Assembly (NCBI RefSeq): GCF_905147365.1
Contig: NC_056425.1
Span: 3,727,501-3,791,500 of the forward strand
DNA from: Aricia agestis
Lineage: Eukaryota; Arthropoda; Insecta; Lepidoptera; Lycaenidae
Direction: 5' to 3'
DNA: 64,000 nt
Shown here: positions 53,007 through 64,000 of the stretch, piece after piece
Position numbering within the stretch: position 1 is the stretch's first letter
Layout of the letters: each line of letters starts with the position of its first letter
Position numbers and translations under genes: made by a program
The notes under the pieces: generated by a model
The model's input: the letters and a program-made list of their open reading frames with translations, nothing else
What the model was told of the DNA's origin: nothing
The model's database searches: none

Positions 53007-56000
53007 AGGTGATAAAATATATAAAGGTAAATGATTTTTATTTTAGATTTATGTTATTGTAAAATATCGATAAGCATATCGATAAATTTGATTCAAGCAC
53101 TAGCGTATATGTAAGAAATTTTGATGAAAAATTTTTCTTCAAAATTTGTGTAATATAGGAACAATAGTACCTTTAGTTACGCAAAATATGAAAGTAAAAG
53201 GGAGGATTCACAATATTTTATTTGAAATAGAGAACTAAAGACCAGAATATAGCAAAAATAAACACATCGTAGCAATTAGGACATGAAGATTAATTACGGG
53301 TGAAATGTATATTTTTCAGGATTATTCCTATGATTTACACTGCAATCACTCACAGCACAAGTTATTATTGTTATATATAATAGTATTTGTTGAAAATAAC
53401 ATACGATTTAAATAATAAATTGCAAATACCGAAAGGGCATAAAAACGTTTGACGACTTTTGACGACCTGTCAAATAAAAGTTGTTACAATTTTCATTAGA
53501 CTGCCTCTCTCTTTTCATCTTGTTATAATTCCATAAAGGATTTTCTTCTCTCTCGCACTCTTTGTTGGTCTTTAGCATTATATTATGTCTATGATCTAAA
53601 CTGACCCTTAACTTTATTCTTTGAAACGTCAACAACAGTCTACAAATTAACACAGCACATACTCTACAAAAAGTTTTGTCGTTATAGTGCAGAGTGTAGA
53701 CGACTCAAGTACAGTAGAGAATTATATTATATATTATACGTTACAAAGAGTAGCTGGAAGTCAAGTTTAGTACAATATCTCTGTCACAGTAATACTGTAA
53801 ATATCGCCAGATTGTAATATAACTAAGTGATTAGTAAACAAACAGTTTTTCGGTGATTTCAAATTGATTTCGTTTTTAAAATAACTTTTATGGTATGAAA
53901 TTCAGATGACATTAAATAAGATTTAGATATATTTAAATTGCAATTTGAATTATAAATAAGTTAATTATAATAATAATGGAACATAACCATAATATGAAGG
54001 TTAAAAACCTTAAGATCCATAATTTAATAATAATAATAATTTATTTTCAAATCGTTTAATTAACATTTAATAGCTTATAAATAAGGCATATTAAAAATAA
54101 TTTTAATACGAAATCAGTAATTATAGCGTTGAGAGCTGTACTAGTTAAAACTGTGACACAGCCGGCAATTTATATAGGCACCTATCTAAAGACTGCGAGT
54201 CCAGTCAGTTCAGGACTAGCGCTGTTTTTTTTTTCACGATCGTTAATTATTGAGGAATATTACAATCCTACGGTTTTTACGATTTGACGGTGACATAATA
54301 CATAGTGGCACTGACAGTGGCTATATTTCCAGTTTTTCAAACTCCTCCGTTCGAATTAAACTCATTTCGAGCGTTCGAAACTCGCATAGGAATGTAAAAA
54401 GAAAGATTTAACTTTTCAGTTTTACAATTAGCATAGCTCTCAGCTAGCTTACATGATATTTTCGAAAATAGTAACAGTACATAATAAAGGCGGAAATAAG
54501 AAGATAACGTTTCATAAATGTGAACTAAAGGCCCCTCTTCACGTTGGGCCACAATGGATAACTATGATTGTTACCATGATTGCTAAACTGTCTACAGTAT
54601 GCATAATCAATGTCGATATAATAACGAGAAAATTGCCATTTTAGAATACAATAATTAAGATTCAGTTATTAAGATTTTTAAATCAATATTCCTTCTTCTT
54701 ATTAATTATTTATAGTATATTTTATGTGGTGTTCAGTCTATAATGCGTCCAATTTAAATGTTGCAAAGTAATAGAAAGGAATATTCGGACAGTTAATTTT
54801 TGTAAACATCATCCAAGTAATTTAAAAAAAGAATATTGTTAAAAAATGCTAACTACTTATATTATAGGACTATTTAGCGACCCAAATAATGCAGGACACA
54901 ACAAACAAGTATAAAGCTTTAACATTTTTGTCCGTCCGTCCCGTCCGGTTCGTCCTGTCCGGTAATCCGATCATGTCCTGTACGGACTGGAGTGATTAAA
55001 ACGGAACTTTCCGAACACCCCCTAACTATGTCCGGAGTAAAAAGAAGTAAGCTTTAGTGTAGCGTTGACGTGCCGTGTCGGAGCGGAATTTCGGCTTCGG
55101 CTTTGGTGGCTCTTGCGGCTTTGGCCAAAAAAATATGATCGGCCAAATCTTCGACTTCGGCCACAGAATATATATTAGTAGTGCTTCGGCTCGAAATCGC
55201 GGCAGAACTGTAACTGTTGAAGTATGTTTTCTAAATATATTAGATGATTTTTAAAGAAGTGGGGATACATTTTTAATAATCAATATGTATGTAAACGTCT
55301 AAATAATAAAATTGTAAAAAAATAAATGTACAGCGAATCTGAAGTAAGGTCCTCTTTATAAGCTTTATCTTTGACCGAAGATTACAATGATATGCAACTG
55401 ATCCCGATCTTGAATAAAATTATAACTTAGGTATTTTAACGGCTTCGGCTTCGGCCTGAAATTGTCCTTAGATCGGACCCTATCGACATATTGTGATGAG
55501 AGCTTAGAGTACGTTGTAGAAAGAGTTCTGTGTTCATCTCTACCTAGTTACCAACAGGTGTTAAGGTAGTTTAACCCGGCTACGGTTAAGCCAAAAGGGT
55601 ATGTTTGTTTGTTCTAACACAGTGACTAAATAGATTTCATTTTTATTATTTGCCTATTAGGGTTATAACTTTTTTTTAACATTATGATTCAAATATATCT
55701 GAGTGCGATCCTTAGAGTCTTCAAGTTGTTTACTCTTTCTGCTTAAAATCTGTTTTTTCCGTAGAATATGAGTAAAATTTAAATCTGATCAAAATTCATT
55801 CAAGACTTTTAGGTAAAAAGCACACTTTGTTTGTTGTTTGGGGCAAATCCTGTTTACCTTCAACACTTTGTTTTAAAAATTCGTGATTGGAATTTTTACA
55901 TCGATTGAAATATTGTTCCGAAGCACATTTCCGTTAGGTCAAAGTTAGTCGTAGATTTAACATGTCGGTTTGATATTTTAACAAACAGTGCTAAAATAAT

Positions 56001-56064
56001 CCAACATTAAAACAAATAAGATGTGGTTTCGCATAAAATATCAAACGATAAATAACAATACAAC
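53007..56064. other. AT-rich; traces of a decayed repeat, no gene
   Basis: Two TATCGATA words near 53066-53083. GGCTTCGG-like words cluster at 55085-55195 and recur near 55441, resembling subterminal arrays of hAT-like elements, but no TIR or target duplication was found. Confidence 0.35.
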
Positions 56065-56209
56065 CTGCAAACCTTCAAGAAGAGAGCGTATATCCTCTTA
56101 AAAGGCCGGCAACGCACCTGCAGCTCTTCTGATGTTGCGAGGTTCCATGGGCGATGGTAGTTGCTTTCCATCAGGTGAGTCGTTTGTTCGTTTGCAATTT
56201 TATAAAAAA
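56065..56209 (+). mobile_element. LINE/SINE tail fragment (variant subfamily)
   Basis: 'cctgcaaaccttcaagaaga' then the shared tail 'ggcaacgcacctgcagctct' and 'tgctttccatcaggtga'. Confidence 0.65.
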
Positions 56210-57139
56210 GTGTAATTTGTATAGCAATATCAGGGTTAAAATTACTGACTTCCATATCGTGTCTATTTCCATTCACAACCTTTCAATTTGTCGGTTTCTT
56301 TCGATTCAATCTAAGATCTGCAGTAAGTCCGATATTATTGTGAGATGTGACGCACGGGTAGGTTTCAATCTTGGCTGGAAAAGGCTGGGGAACTAGTTTG
56401 TGCTAACCTTGACTGCTTCTACTTTAGTATACAGCCTGGACGAGGCACAAGCTGTATGTTTTCACATAGAATCGGTTTAACTTGGAAATACTTGTCAGCT
56501 TAAAATTATAACGAAGTCGATTCATCCGTATAACACATACGCGATACCTCACAATATGCTTCTCTTTTCGAAGGTTGAAAATAGACATTGGAGTGGCCAC
56601 ACATTTGGAATTCATAGTTTAGATTTTAGATTTACCCGGTAGGGTTGCCACCCGTACTAAAGTACGGGTACCCTACCGGGTAAATCTAAAATATCTAGTA
56701 AATCTAAATCTAATCTATAAAGTATTGTACGTTATTTCATGCAATTGCACTTTGTACTTTACGAAAATAATAAAGAACGCAAAAATACTTTATTTCAAAC
56801 TAGATGACCCGATGAACCTCTATCACCCACCTCTCGAGTTTTAAGGAAACTAACAAAGTACAGAATTCATAATTGTACTTTATTTTTATACTGTGTACTG
56901 TTTTTTTTTTCTCACCTAAAGTAGCCAATGTACTTTATTTGCAAAAAAAACGTGGCAACCCTATTTACCCCCATTAGAAACCATTTCATACAAACTCGTG
57001 TGAAGTAATTTTGATATTTTGGTAAAAAAATTGGTTTCCCGTTGTTTCGAAAGAATCGCAAATGAGTGGCCGCCCTTAATACGTATGTCAAACTTTCCAA
57101 CACATACTTTTTTAGCCCCTTATACTTCTAATACCCTAA
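56210..57139. other. unassigned, with one hairpin
   Basis: Contains the hairpin at 56624-56691. A separate 'tggcaaccctatttaccc' near 56953 may be a relative of its stem. Confidence 0.35.
56624..56691. repeat. hairpin of an imperfect foldback repeat
   Basis: 'ttttagatttacccggtagg' is mirrored on the right side. An asymmetric bulge 'tgcc' lies before the 'acccgtac' / 'gtacgggt' tip. Confidence 0.65.
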
Positions 57140-57398
57140 GAGCTGGCGCGCACTACGACTTTTTGTCGCGCGATTATTTTACCGACCGACCAAAATTCTA
57201 ATAAAATGTTACTTTATGAAATAGGCTACAGATTTCATTTTCTACCGACATTTTCCTAGCGATCCATGCCGCCGCTGCTTTTCAATAGCGTAGAGCAAAA
57301 TGAAATCTATAGCTTATGTCATAAAGTGGCATTTTATTTGAATTTGTTTAAGTCGATAAAATAATCGCGCGACTAAAAGTCGTAGTGCGCATCAGCTC
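57140..57398. mobile_element. TIR MITE, ~259 bp
   Basis: 'gagctggcgcgcactacgac' and inverted 'gagctgatgcgcactacgac' ends, with the TIR running ~50 bp through 'cgcgcgattattttaccgac'. Confidence 0.75.
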
Positions 57399-58590
57399 CA
57401 ATACGTCACTCGTCAGCCAATGATAGGTCAGTGCCGGTCGCTACGCATACGTGGCCCAACACAAGACGTTCACATATATTATACCTCTGATATGACCTTT
57501 ATTAGCAAGCCGTAAGGATAATTTCAATAGAAATTCCAGTGTAATATGAATTGACGATACATTATGCACGAACATCGATCTACACGACTTAATAAATAAG
57601 GCAATACACTTTTTACAGGTCATATCGAGGTACGAGGCTTATCAAAAATGTTTGGTTAATTATGAACAAACTAACAAGTACGTCATACTCGGGTATATTC
57701 AGGTCTGTCAATCAGCGCTTTGTGTTTAGTAGAATTCGATATTTTATAAATTGCTATCTCGATGTTAAATTGAAAAGGCTGTAGCAACTAAGAATACTTT
57801 AATCGGTTAAAGATTTGGCATTGTGATTCCTGACGATTATTACAGTCTTGAATCTGGGATTGTTTTTAATTTTTTAACTTAACATTACAATCTCACAAGA
57901 CAAATTATAATCTGACGGAATTTACACTTTTACGGGATGCGATGACCAATGGAATCGCAATACAATTCGAGCGCGTTGTTCGGCAATATAACCGGCTTAT
58001 GAGCTCGAAGACGGTTTTACATTGATTGAAAAATGTTTTACTACTCAATAAAGCGCCAGGATACGAGCGATGGCTTCTGAAATGGATTTAATTGCATCCA
58101 CATTAAGGGCCCCCGCAGACTACAGACTTGTAGTCGGCCGATAGTTTGACCAAATTGAGGTTTCAGTATACAAGATGTTCTAGTGTAAACACCGTTATCC
58201 TTGAAACCATCAAATGAGCCCGTCAAAATGAACAACTTTTTCTATGAGAACAATGCTGGGAACTAAAAAAATGCCATTTTTATACGGCGCCCTAAGCGGC
58301 CGCCCAGCGTCGCCCAACCCGCCGCTACTGAGAGCAGGAGGTTTTATCGTTTCCGCAACTTTAAGCGGGGAGTGGTTTTGGTGGGAGTAGGGTATGTCGA
58401 ACTACCTCGCCTGGATCCGACATACCCTGGCCGATGTCGGATGCCAAAAAAAGAAATACATAGAGAAATTGACCAAAAAAATCTGTCATTTTAATGTCTC
58501 TGAAATCTGTCAGTGTTTATGTTTATAGTCACTTTAAAGTTCTAGTGTACTAGTGTAGCCATGCTAAGCCTGCTGGAAAATCACGCAGTC
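57399..58590. other. unassigned
   Basis: A GC-rich patch (58280-58440) with 'gggagtggttttggtgggag' and 'cctcgcctggatccgacata' looks repeat-borne. No exon was supported. Confidence 0.3.
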
Positions 58591-58597
58591 ACACATA

Positions 58598-58599
<2 letters not shown>

Positions 58600-58692
<93 letters not shown>
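58600..58692. repeat. (CA)n microsatellite
   Basis: About 45 CA units with a few leading interruptions. Confidence 0.95.
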
Positions 58693-58694
<2 letters not shown>

Positions 58695-58910
58695 TAAGAG
58701 AAAAGCTCAACAAATTCGACGCCCCCGACTTGTATCGCAGACATGCAAACCTAAAAATAGGCCACAATATTCAGTTATAAATAAAACTAATAAAGTCTCA
58801 GACATTATTAAATAATGAATATTGCGTTAATATTTCACAAGCGGACTCGCCCGCGCTGCGCCCATCCTGAAACGTAATACTGTAAGTGAAAACACCCTAT
58901 GTCGTAATCA

Positions 58911-59246
58911 TAAAGTTAATATACCTAGTGGAATAGAGAAACAAAGGCCTGAGCAAGAGATATGTCACTATCAGTAACACCGCGTGGTAAAAAGAGACGT
59001 GTGATACATGACAGCAGAATTGTTTTTTTTGACGTCCAGTCGGCACGTGCCGCACGTTGACAATTTAATCTCATATAAATCATGTTCAACTGTGTGTAAA
59101 AATATGTGTACGTATACACTTACACAAGCATGATTGCTTGTGTAAGTGTATACGTACACATATTTTTACACACAGATGAAACCAATTTCAGTTACGTTTG
59201 ACAGCTCGAGATTGTTGCTCTATTCCCCTAGGTATATTATCTTTAT
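58911..59246. mobile_element. TIR MITE (copy 2) containing a long perfect hairpin
   Basis: Same ends as 2889-3063 ('ttaatatacctagtggaata', complement at right) but 160 bp longer. The extra sequence includes the 84-nt hairpin at 59091-59174. Confidence 0.8.
59091..59174. repeat. perfect hairpin, 40-bp arms, 4-nt loop
   Basis: Arm 59091-59130 ('tgtgtgtaaaaatatgtgta...') is exactly mirrored at 59135-59174. Copy 1 of the MITE retains only the 'tttttacacaca' part. Confidence 0.9.
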
Positions 59247-59316
59247 GGTCGTAATACGTTTCAACGAATGTGATGATGGTAAGTAACGTTAATGATGGAG
59301 TACCCTTATTCTACTA

Positions 59317-59539
59317 CCCATACTAATATTATAAATGCGAATGTTTGTATGTCTGTTTGTCTGTCTGTCTCTCTGTCTGTCTGTCTGTTACCTCTTCACG
59401 TTCAAACCGCTAAACCGATTTTACTGAAATTTGGTATGGGCATATTTTAAGTTCCAGGAAAAGATAAAGGATTATTTTTATCTCGGAATAAATGTACGGT
59501 CCCGGTGCGATAAACGAATATTGTCGCGGCGTCGTCTAG
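59317..59539 (+). mobile_element. Helitron-like element (family C)
   Basis: 'catactaatattataaatgc' start, (tgtctgtc)n, 'ttacctcttcacg', and 'gtcgtCTAG|T' end. Confidence 0.7.
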
Positions 59540-60232
59540 TAGTATAATATTCTCAGGTTTGTTACTAAGACGTGTTCATTGTCAGTATTCATCATGTCTT
59601 TGTCTTTGAATTACCCATAGCATAACACGATTGGTCAACTTTTATAACACAGAATAATCAATCAAAAATACCTCTGTAAAAAAAGTTATTCCTATTTTAC
59701 CTACAGAGGAGCGTGATTTGCCCATAGCAATATTTTCAATTACGCGACAAAAACCATTTTGTCGCTCACGCCCTTTCCATTTTTTGCTGTTCCATTGCTT
59801 GTTTTCTATGAGATGCCGGGTCGGCCTCTCATAGAAAACAAGCAATCTAAAACATATCCAACACGGTTCTTTTTTTCCTCGGTATATCATTTTGTACTTT
59901 GATAGGAGGCGGATGATTGCCTGATTTCTGAAGTTTTTTGAATGAAGTATAACAGTCTCTATCTTCACTAGTTGCGGTTTTTGATTGACTAACGTTGGAA
60001 TATGAACCGCTCAACAACGCTGTTAAAAGGTTAAGCCCTTTTAAAATACCTTCGAAAACCAATAATATCGTACTATCGAGGAAGCTGCATTATATAGCAG
60101 AATTGGGGTAAAGTGAATATGAAATAAATTAGTAAAATGGAGGATAAGTCCTCAGTCCTCACACAGAATATTCTATGGCGGACCTACTAATGTCTCAGAC
60201 TGAGTCCCTACTTTAAGTATAATTTTGGATAG
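59540..60232. other. unassigned
   Basis: An inverted pair 'cattgcttgttttctatgag' and 'ctcatagaaaacaagcaat' at about 59792-59846 forms a hairpin. No gene was supported. Confidence 0.4.
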
Positions 60233-60531
60233 ATTTTTTTTATGAAATAAGGGGGCAAACGAGCAGACGGGTCACCTGATGGAAAGCAACTTCCGTCGCC
60301 CATGGACACTCGCAGCATCAGAAGAGCTGCAGGTGCGATGCCGGCCTTTTTAGAGGGAATAGGGTAATAGGGGAGGGTAGGGAAGGGAATAGGGTAGGGG
60401 ATTGGGCCTCCGGTAAACTCACTCACTCGGCGAAACACAGCGCAAGCGCTGTTTCACGCCGGTTTTCTGTGAGAACGTGGTATTTCTCCGGTCGAGCCGG
60501 CCCATTCGTGCCGAAGCATGGCTCTCCCACG
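60233..60531 (-). mobile_element. SINE-like retroelement, near full-length copy
   Basis: Poly(T) at 60233-60240, tail complement 'gggcaaacgagcagacgggt', shorter GGGTA-rich block, and 5' end complement 'gctctcccacgt'. Confidence 0.78.
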
Positions 60532-60616
60532 TGTAATTAATTACAATAATTATTTAATAAAGTTACTAAATATATTAAGGCGATTTATTATACTATGTGA
60601 TGCTGGCAAAGATTTA

Positions 60617-60821
60617 TCCATACTAATATTGTAAATGAGAAAGTGTGTCTGTTTGTCTTACCTCTTCACGTGCAAACCGCTGAAGCGATTTACTTGGGCT
60701 TGGAGAATGGAGATACTTTGAGTCCCGGGGAAGGACATAGGATACTTTTTATCCCGGAAAAATGTACGGTTCCCGCGCGATGAACGAATTTAGGCGCAAC
60801 GGAGTTGCGGTCGTCATATAG
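60617..60821 (+). mobile_element. Helitron-like element (family C)
   Basis: 'tccatactaatattgtaaat' start, 'gagtcccggggaagga', 'ggcgcaacggagttgcgg'. The terminal CTAG is mutated to ATAG. Confidence 0.7.
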
Positions 60822-61959
60822 TATACAATAATAATGGTTCGAAAAGTAAAATTTTTGATCTGTAGAGATTGGCGAAATCCCACAAATTGAAAAGTGATTG
60901 AATAATACATCCGGGGTAATTGATTTTGCACGCGCGCTGCTTCTTGTATGTGTTTTGACTTGTATAATATTTATACTGCAACGAAATATAATCTTCTATA
61001 ACGGGGTTCCCAAAGTGCTTGTGGTTAGGAGGGGTTAACAATGTGCGCCCCGGTGCGCCGTGGAAAGGCAAGACAGGCGCCATGAGTCGATACTCCATTA
61101 TTATCCAAAACCACAAATATAGTAAAATAAAATTATAACGTTAATTGTGTACAGCAGGTAAATAATTAAAAAGATATTTTATATATTATTATTTACCTGC
61201 TTAACCTAACTATAATCATTAATTTGAAGTTTAATCATCATCAAAATATGTCCCCGAGTTCACTTGTAGTATTGCATTTCGTGGAACCATTTTTTTTTGG
61301 CTCAGTTACTCTTCTAGAATCGTACAGTATCTTATTATATCTTTAAACTAGCAATTCTTGTATATATATGTCGTTTTGCCATATAAAGTATTTCACCCAT
61401 ATTATTGATGTGACTAAATAAGTATGTCACCATGGCAACGTCCATCGCTATCCCGTCGCACAAACAATGATCGCCGTCAGTCTCGAGTTGTAATAATTTA
61501 CTATTATTTATTCAACAAATGCACTTATCCATATAAAAAGTAGCCAGTAGCCAATTCTCATACCTACTGAATATGCATATAAAATTTGGTAAAAATCAGT
61601 AAACCCGTTTCGGAGGAGTACGTTAACTAACATTTTGACACGAGAATTTTATATATAAGAAGAATTTTATATATTCAAGATTATTCGTAGATATATACTT
61701 GACTAGGTTCACAGTTTGTTCAGTTTTCGCTGCATATGCTGCGCTCCCTGGAGACCGGCGGCACATGACGCTCTATCTTTATGACGTTTAACGTTAACCT
61801 CTTCGCTTTTATAGCCTCCTGGTACCTCCATTTATTTATTTATTTAATGGCGGACGACATGAAAGGTTTTAAAATTTGAAATAATGGCCAGTGTATTCCA
61901 GTACCGGTTTACGATATTCCAGCTCTGGATAGGAATTATGTTAATCCGCTATAAAGGTA
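60822..61959. other. unassigned AT-rich
   Basis: No supported gene. An inverted AT-rich pair 'gcaggtaaataatta' / 'taattatttacctgc'-like lies at about 61155-61200. Confidence 0.35.
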
Positions 61960-62164
61960 TCCCTACTAATATAATAAATGTGGAAATGTGTCTGTCTGTC
62001 TATTATCTCTTCACGCCCAAACCGCCGATTTTGGTGAAATTTAGTATAGAGATAAGTTCTTTTGGTTCCGGGAAAGGACATAGGATACTTTTTATCCCGG
62101 TAAAATGTACGGTTGCCGCACGAAAAACAAATTTTGGCTCAGCGGAGTTGCGGGCTTCATCTAG
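61960..62164 (+). mobile_element. Helitron-like element (family C)
   Basis: 'tccctactaatataataaat' start, 'tatctcttcacgcccaaacc', and 'cagcggagttgcgggc' before CTAG at 62161-62164. Confidence 0.7.
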
Positions 62165-63213
62165 TATCTAATAATAAATGACTTGACAGCATACTAATAG
62201 GAATATTTAGGCAGTGTTTAACTATAATAGCTTTTTAAGGTCCCTTATGTGTCAAGTGTCATTATCATCAAATATATCATTTGTCTGCTATGACTTATGA
62301 GACCTTTCAAATGTGCCGGACGAAGACAAGCAGACCTTGTATACAAGGTGTAACAAAACTAAGTGATAATAGTTTAGGGTGTGTATGTGTTCCTTACCTT
62401 ATACTTTTCACTGTGAAATTCGAGCTGAAAGAGCTTTTTTAACTTTCGTATAGGAAAATTCATCGCGCTCTGGCGCTAGCCTATACTGTTAGAAATTGTT
62501 TAAATAATAATTGTTTACAATCATGATCAATATTTTATTTACTCAGTTTAATTCTCAAATGTTAATTTGTCAACAGTCAAACGAAATGTTAAGCTTAATT
62601 AATTATAACTATTATTATACAAATTATTTCATTGATTGTAAAGTCTAGATATTATTTTAAAATTTTATCAAATATTTATAAGGTAGTTGTAAAACTGTTA
62701 TATTTAAATGATTTATTTCCGAAAGGTATAAAATATAGGATAGTCGCCATATTGGTGCTCTCATTGCTGTTCCAAACGTCGAACTGACAAGTGTAATTAG
62801 TTACCAAAGTATAGTGTATAATAAAAGTATTGATCTGATTTGGGTTTTACTTTTTCAATACAAATCACAAAAAATGGTCTTTCAGCGATGCTACTTTTAC
62901 AGTGAACTCTATCCTCTGTAAGGCACCCATACACATCCTAAAGTTTTATTACTTAATTTTATTACACCCCTTATATATTTTTATTAGTAAGGCCTTTCTG
63001 GAACCGTCGTTTTATTTAAGTTTACTTAAACTATTAAGTTAAAATCAAGTTGTATAAAGCGCGAGGCGACATCTAGACTATTTATTTTGTAGTGTATTTT
63101 ATCTGTGTTCTGCTTCCCTGGTAGCACGATCCCTCATTAGTGCTGTTGACTTGGTAAATACAAGTATATTGGTCGTGTAGTACACGATTTAAAGAAACTT
63201 TTAGATTTATTTA
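62165..63213. other. unassigned AT-rich
   Basis: 'ctttcagcgatgctactttt' near 62879 resembles 'ctttcagcgctgctactttc' near 49471, a possible shared repeat. No gene was supported. Confidence 0.35.
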
Positions 63214-63406
63214 TCCATACTAATATTATAAATGCGAAAGTGTATCTGACTGTCTGTTAGACTGTTACCTCTTCACGCCCAAACCGCGGAACAGATTTTG
63301 CTGAAATTTGGTATAGAGATACTGTGAGTCCCGGGAAAGGACATAGGACACTTTTATCTCGGTCCCCGAGCGTTAAAACGAATTTTGTCGCAATAGGATT
63401 AGCTAG
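63214..63406 (+). mobile_element. Helitron-like element (family C), degraded
   Basis: 'tccatactaatattataaat' start, 'gttacctcttcacgcccaaa', 'gagtcccgggaaaggacat', with a diverged end containing CTAG at 63403-63406. Confidence 0.65.
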
Positions 63407-63546
63407 CCTTTTTATAAACACTTATCAAATTGTAGTGCAATAGTGTTACTATAAATTAGATTGTATTACTTTGTACTCGTAATACTTTTATTCTTTTTAT
63501 GGTTTGACTGTCGTATGATATATGACTTTATTAAAATTTGGTTTAA

Positions 63547-64000
63547 GAGGATACACCAGGGGCGAGAGAAATTGAAAATAGGTACTTATTTGAAAATGTA
63601 TTGCTGTCTCACCAATCTCAAGTCTCCCACCGCAGAGCGCGATAAAGACAACACGACAAAAGTTCTAATAAAAGAACAGAAAATCTTCGATTCGTTGTCC
63701 GCTGATTCCTTCTCCAAAATTTAACCGATTTGAGTACTTTTTTCATTAAGAATTAAAGCAAGGCTTGAGCTGTGTTCCTATGTTTTATTTTTTTTGTATA
63801 TTCTAGCAAGTTTTGTTTTCTGGGTGTTTGAACACAGAGGAAAATCTGGCCATTTTTTTGGGTTTTTGGACGTTCTTATCTTTTTTAATAATAAAATTAT
63901 GAAAAAAAAGAAAACATAGAGACATGCTTATAGTGGCCATAGATATTCAGGAAAAAAATCATAACTCTACCGGCATTATCCAGGGAGGAAACAGGGGACA
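63547..64000. mobile_element. TTAA-flanked MITE, second copy (cut by window end)
   Basis: Inverted relative of 26963-27435. Starts 'gaggatacaccag' after TTAA (63543-63546) and shares 'gcttgagctgtgttcctatg', 'ggccatttttttgggttttt' and 'atccagggaggaaacagggg'. The other end lies beyond the window. Confidence 0.7.

Noticed and set aside
55085..55450. third hAT-like element
   Set aside because: GGCTTCGG words cluster here, but no TIR or 8-bp duplication could be found, so it is not listed as an element.
58561..58815. His-Thr repeat frame (and Cys-Val on the other strand)
   Set aside because: Translation of the (CA)n microsatellite.

Overview
The window looks like lepidopteran (moth or butterfly) nuclear DNA. 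It is AT-rich, nearly gene-free and crowded with transposable elements of types common in Lepidoptera: short Helitron-like elements ending in CTAG, tRNA-headed SINEs, a SINE-like family with a LINE-type tail, many small terminal-inverted-repeat (TIR) elements, and fragments of a widely dispersed 'ggttccgtacccaaagggt' repeat. Nothing bacterial or organellar is present. The species cannot be named from sequence alone.

Layout. 1-5.2 kb holds a 1.47 kb foldback repeat, a small MITE, and a TIR element split by a 5'-truncated LINE. 5.7-17.9 kb holds three candidate coding exons of one minus-strand host gene (17837-17696, 15062-14870, 5841-5709). They are separated by a decayed RNase H-bearing LINE (5995-7717), Helitron-like copies and long featureless AT-rich introns. 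18-33 kb is a mosaic of SINE tails, Helitron fragments, a hAT-like element with subterminal repeats (21677-22532), a nested foldback (23236-23918) and several MITEs. Two GC-rich islands (about 28.2 and 29.25 kb) are possible promoters or first exons.

33.1-41.1 kb is the centrepiece. A 1.6 kb non-autonomous hAT-like element (33084-34662, 8-bp target duplication) is followed 27 bp later by a complete minus-strand Ty3/Gypsy-type LTR retrotransposon (34690-41098). Its two 557-bp LTRs appear identical, so the insertion is probably recent. All expected parts can be placed: TATA box, TCAGT initiator, poly(A) signal, a primer site matching the 3' end of tRNA-Leu, gag with a zinc knuckle, pol (protease, RT, RNase H, integrase), polypurine tract and a 4-bp target duplication. 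Gag and pol are in different frames. At the end of gag there is a canonical G GGA AAC -1 slippery heptamer, a 7-nt spacer and a potential pseudoknot, which would explain Gag-Pol synthesis.

41.2-64 kb holds a decayed Tc1-like transposon with almost perfect ends (41712-43338), two tRNA-derived SINEs, repeated SINE-like copies, more MITEs and Helitron-like copies, and at the right edge a second copy of a TTAA-flanked repeat that is complete at 26963-27435. One possible plus-strand exon lies at 47525-47595.

The coordinated function visible here is retrotransposition by the LTR element. The host gene is seen only in pieces.
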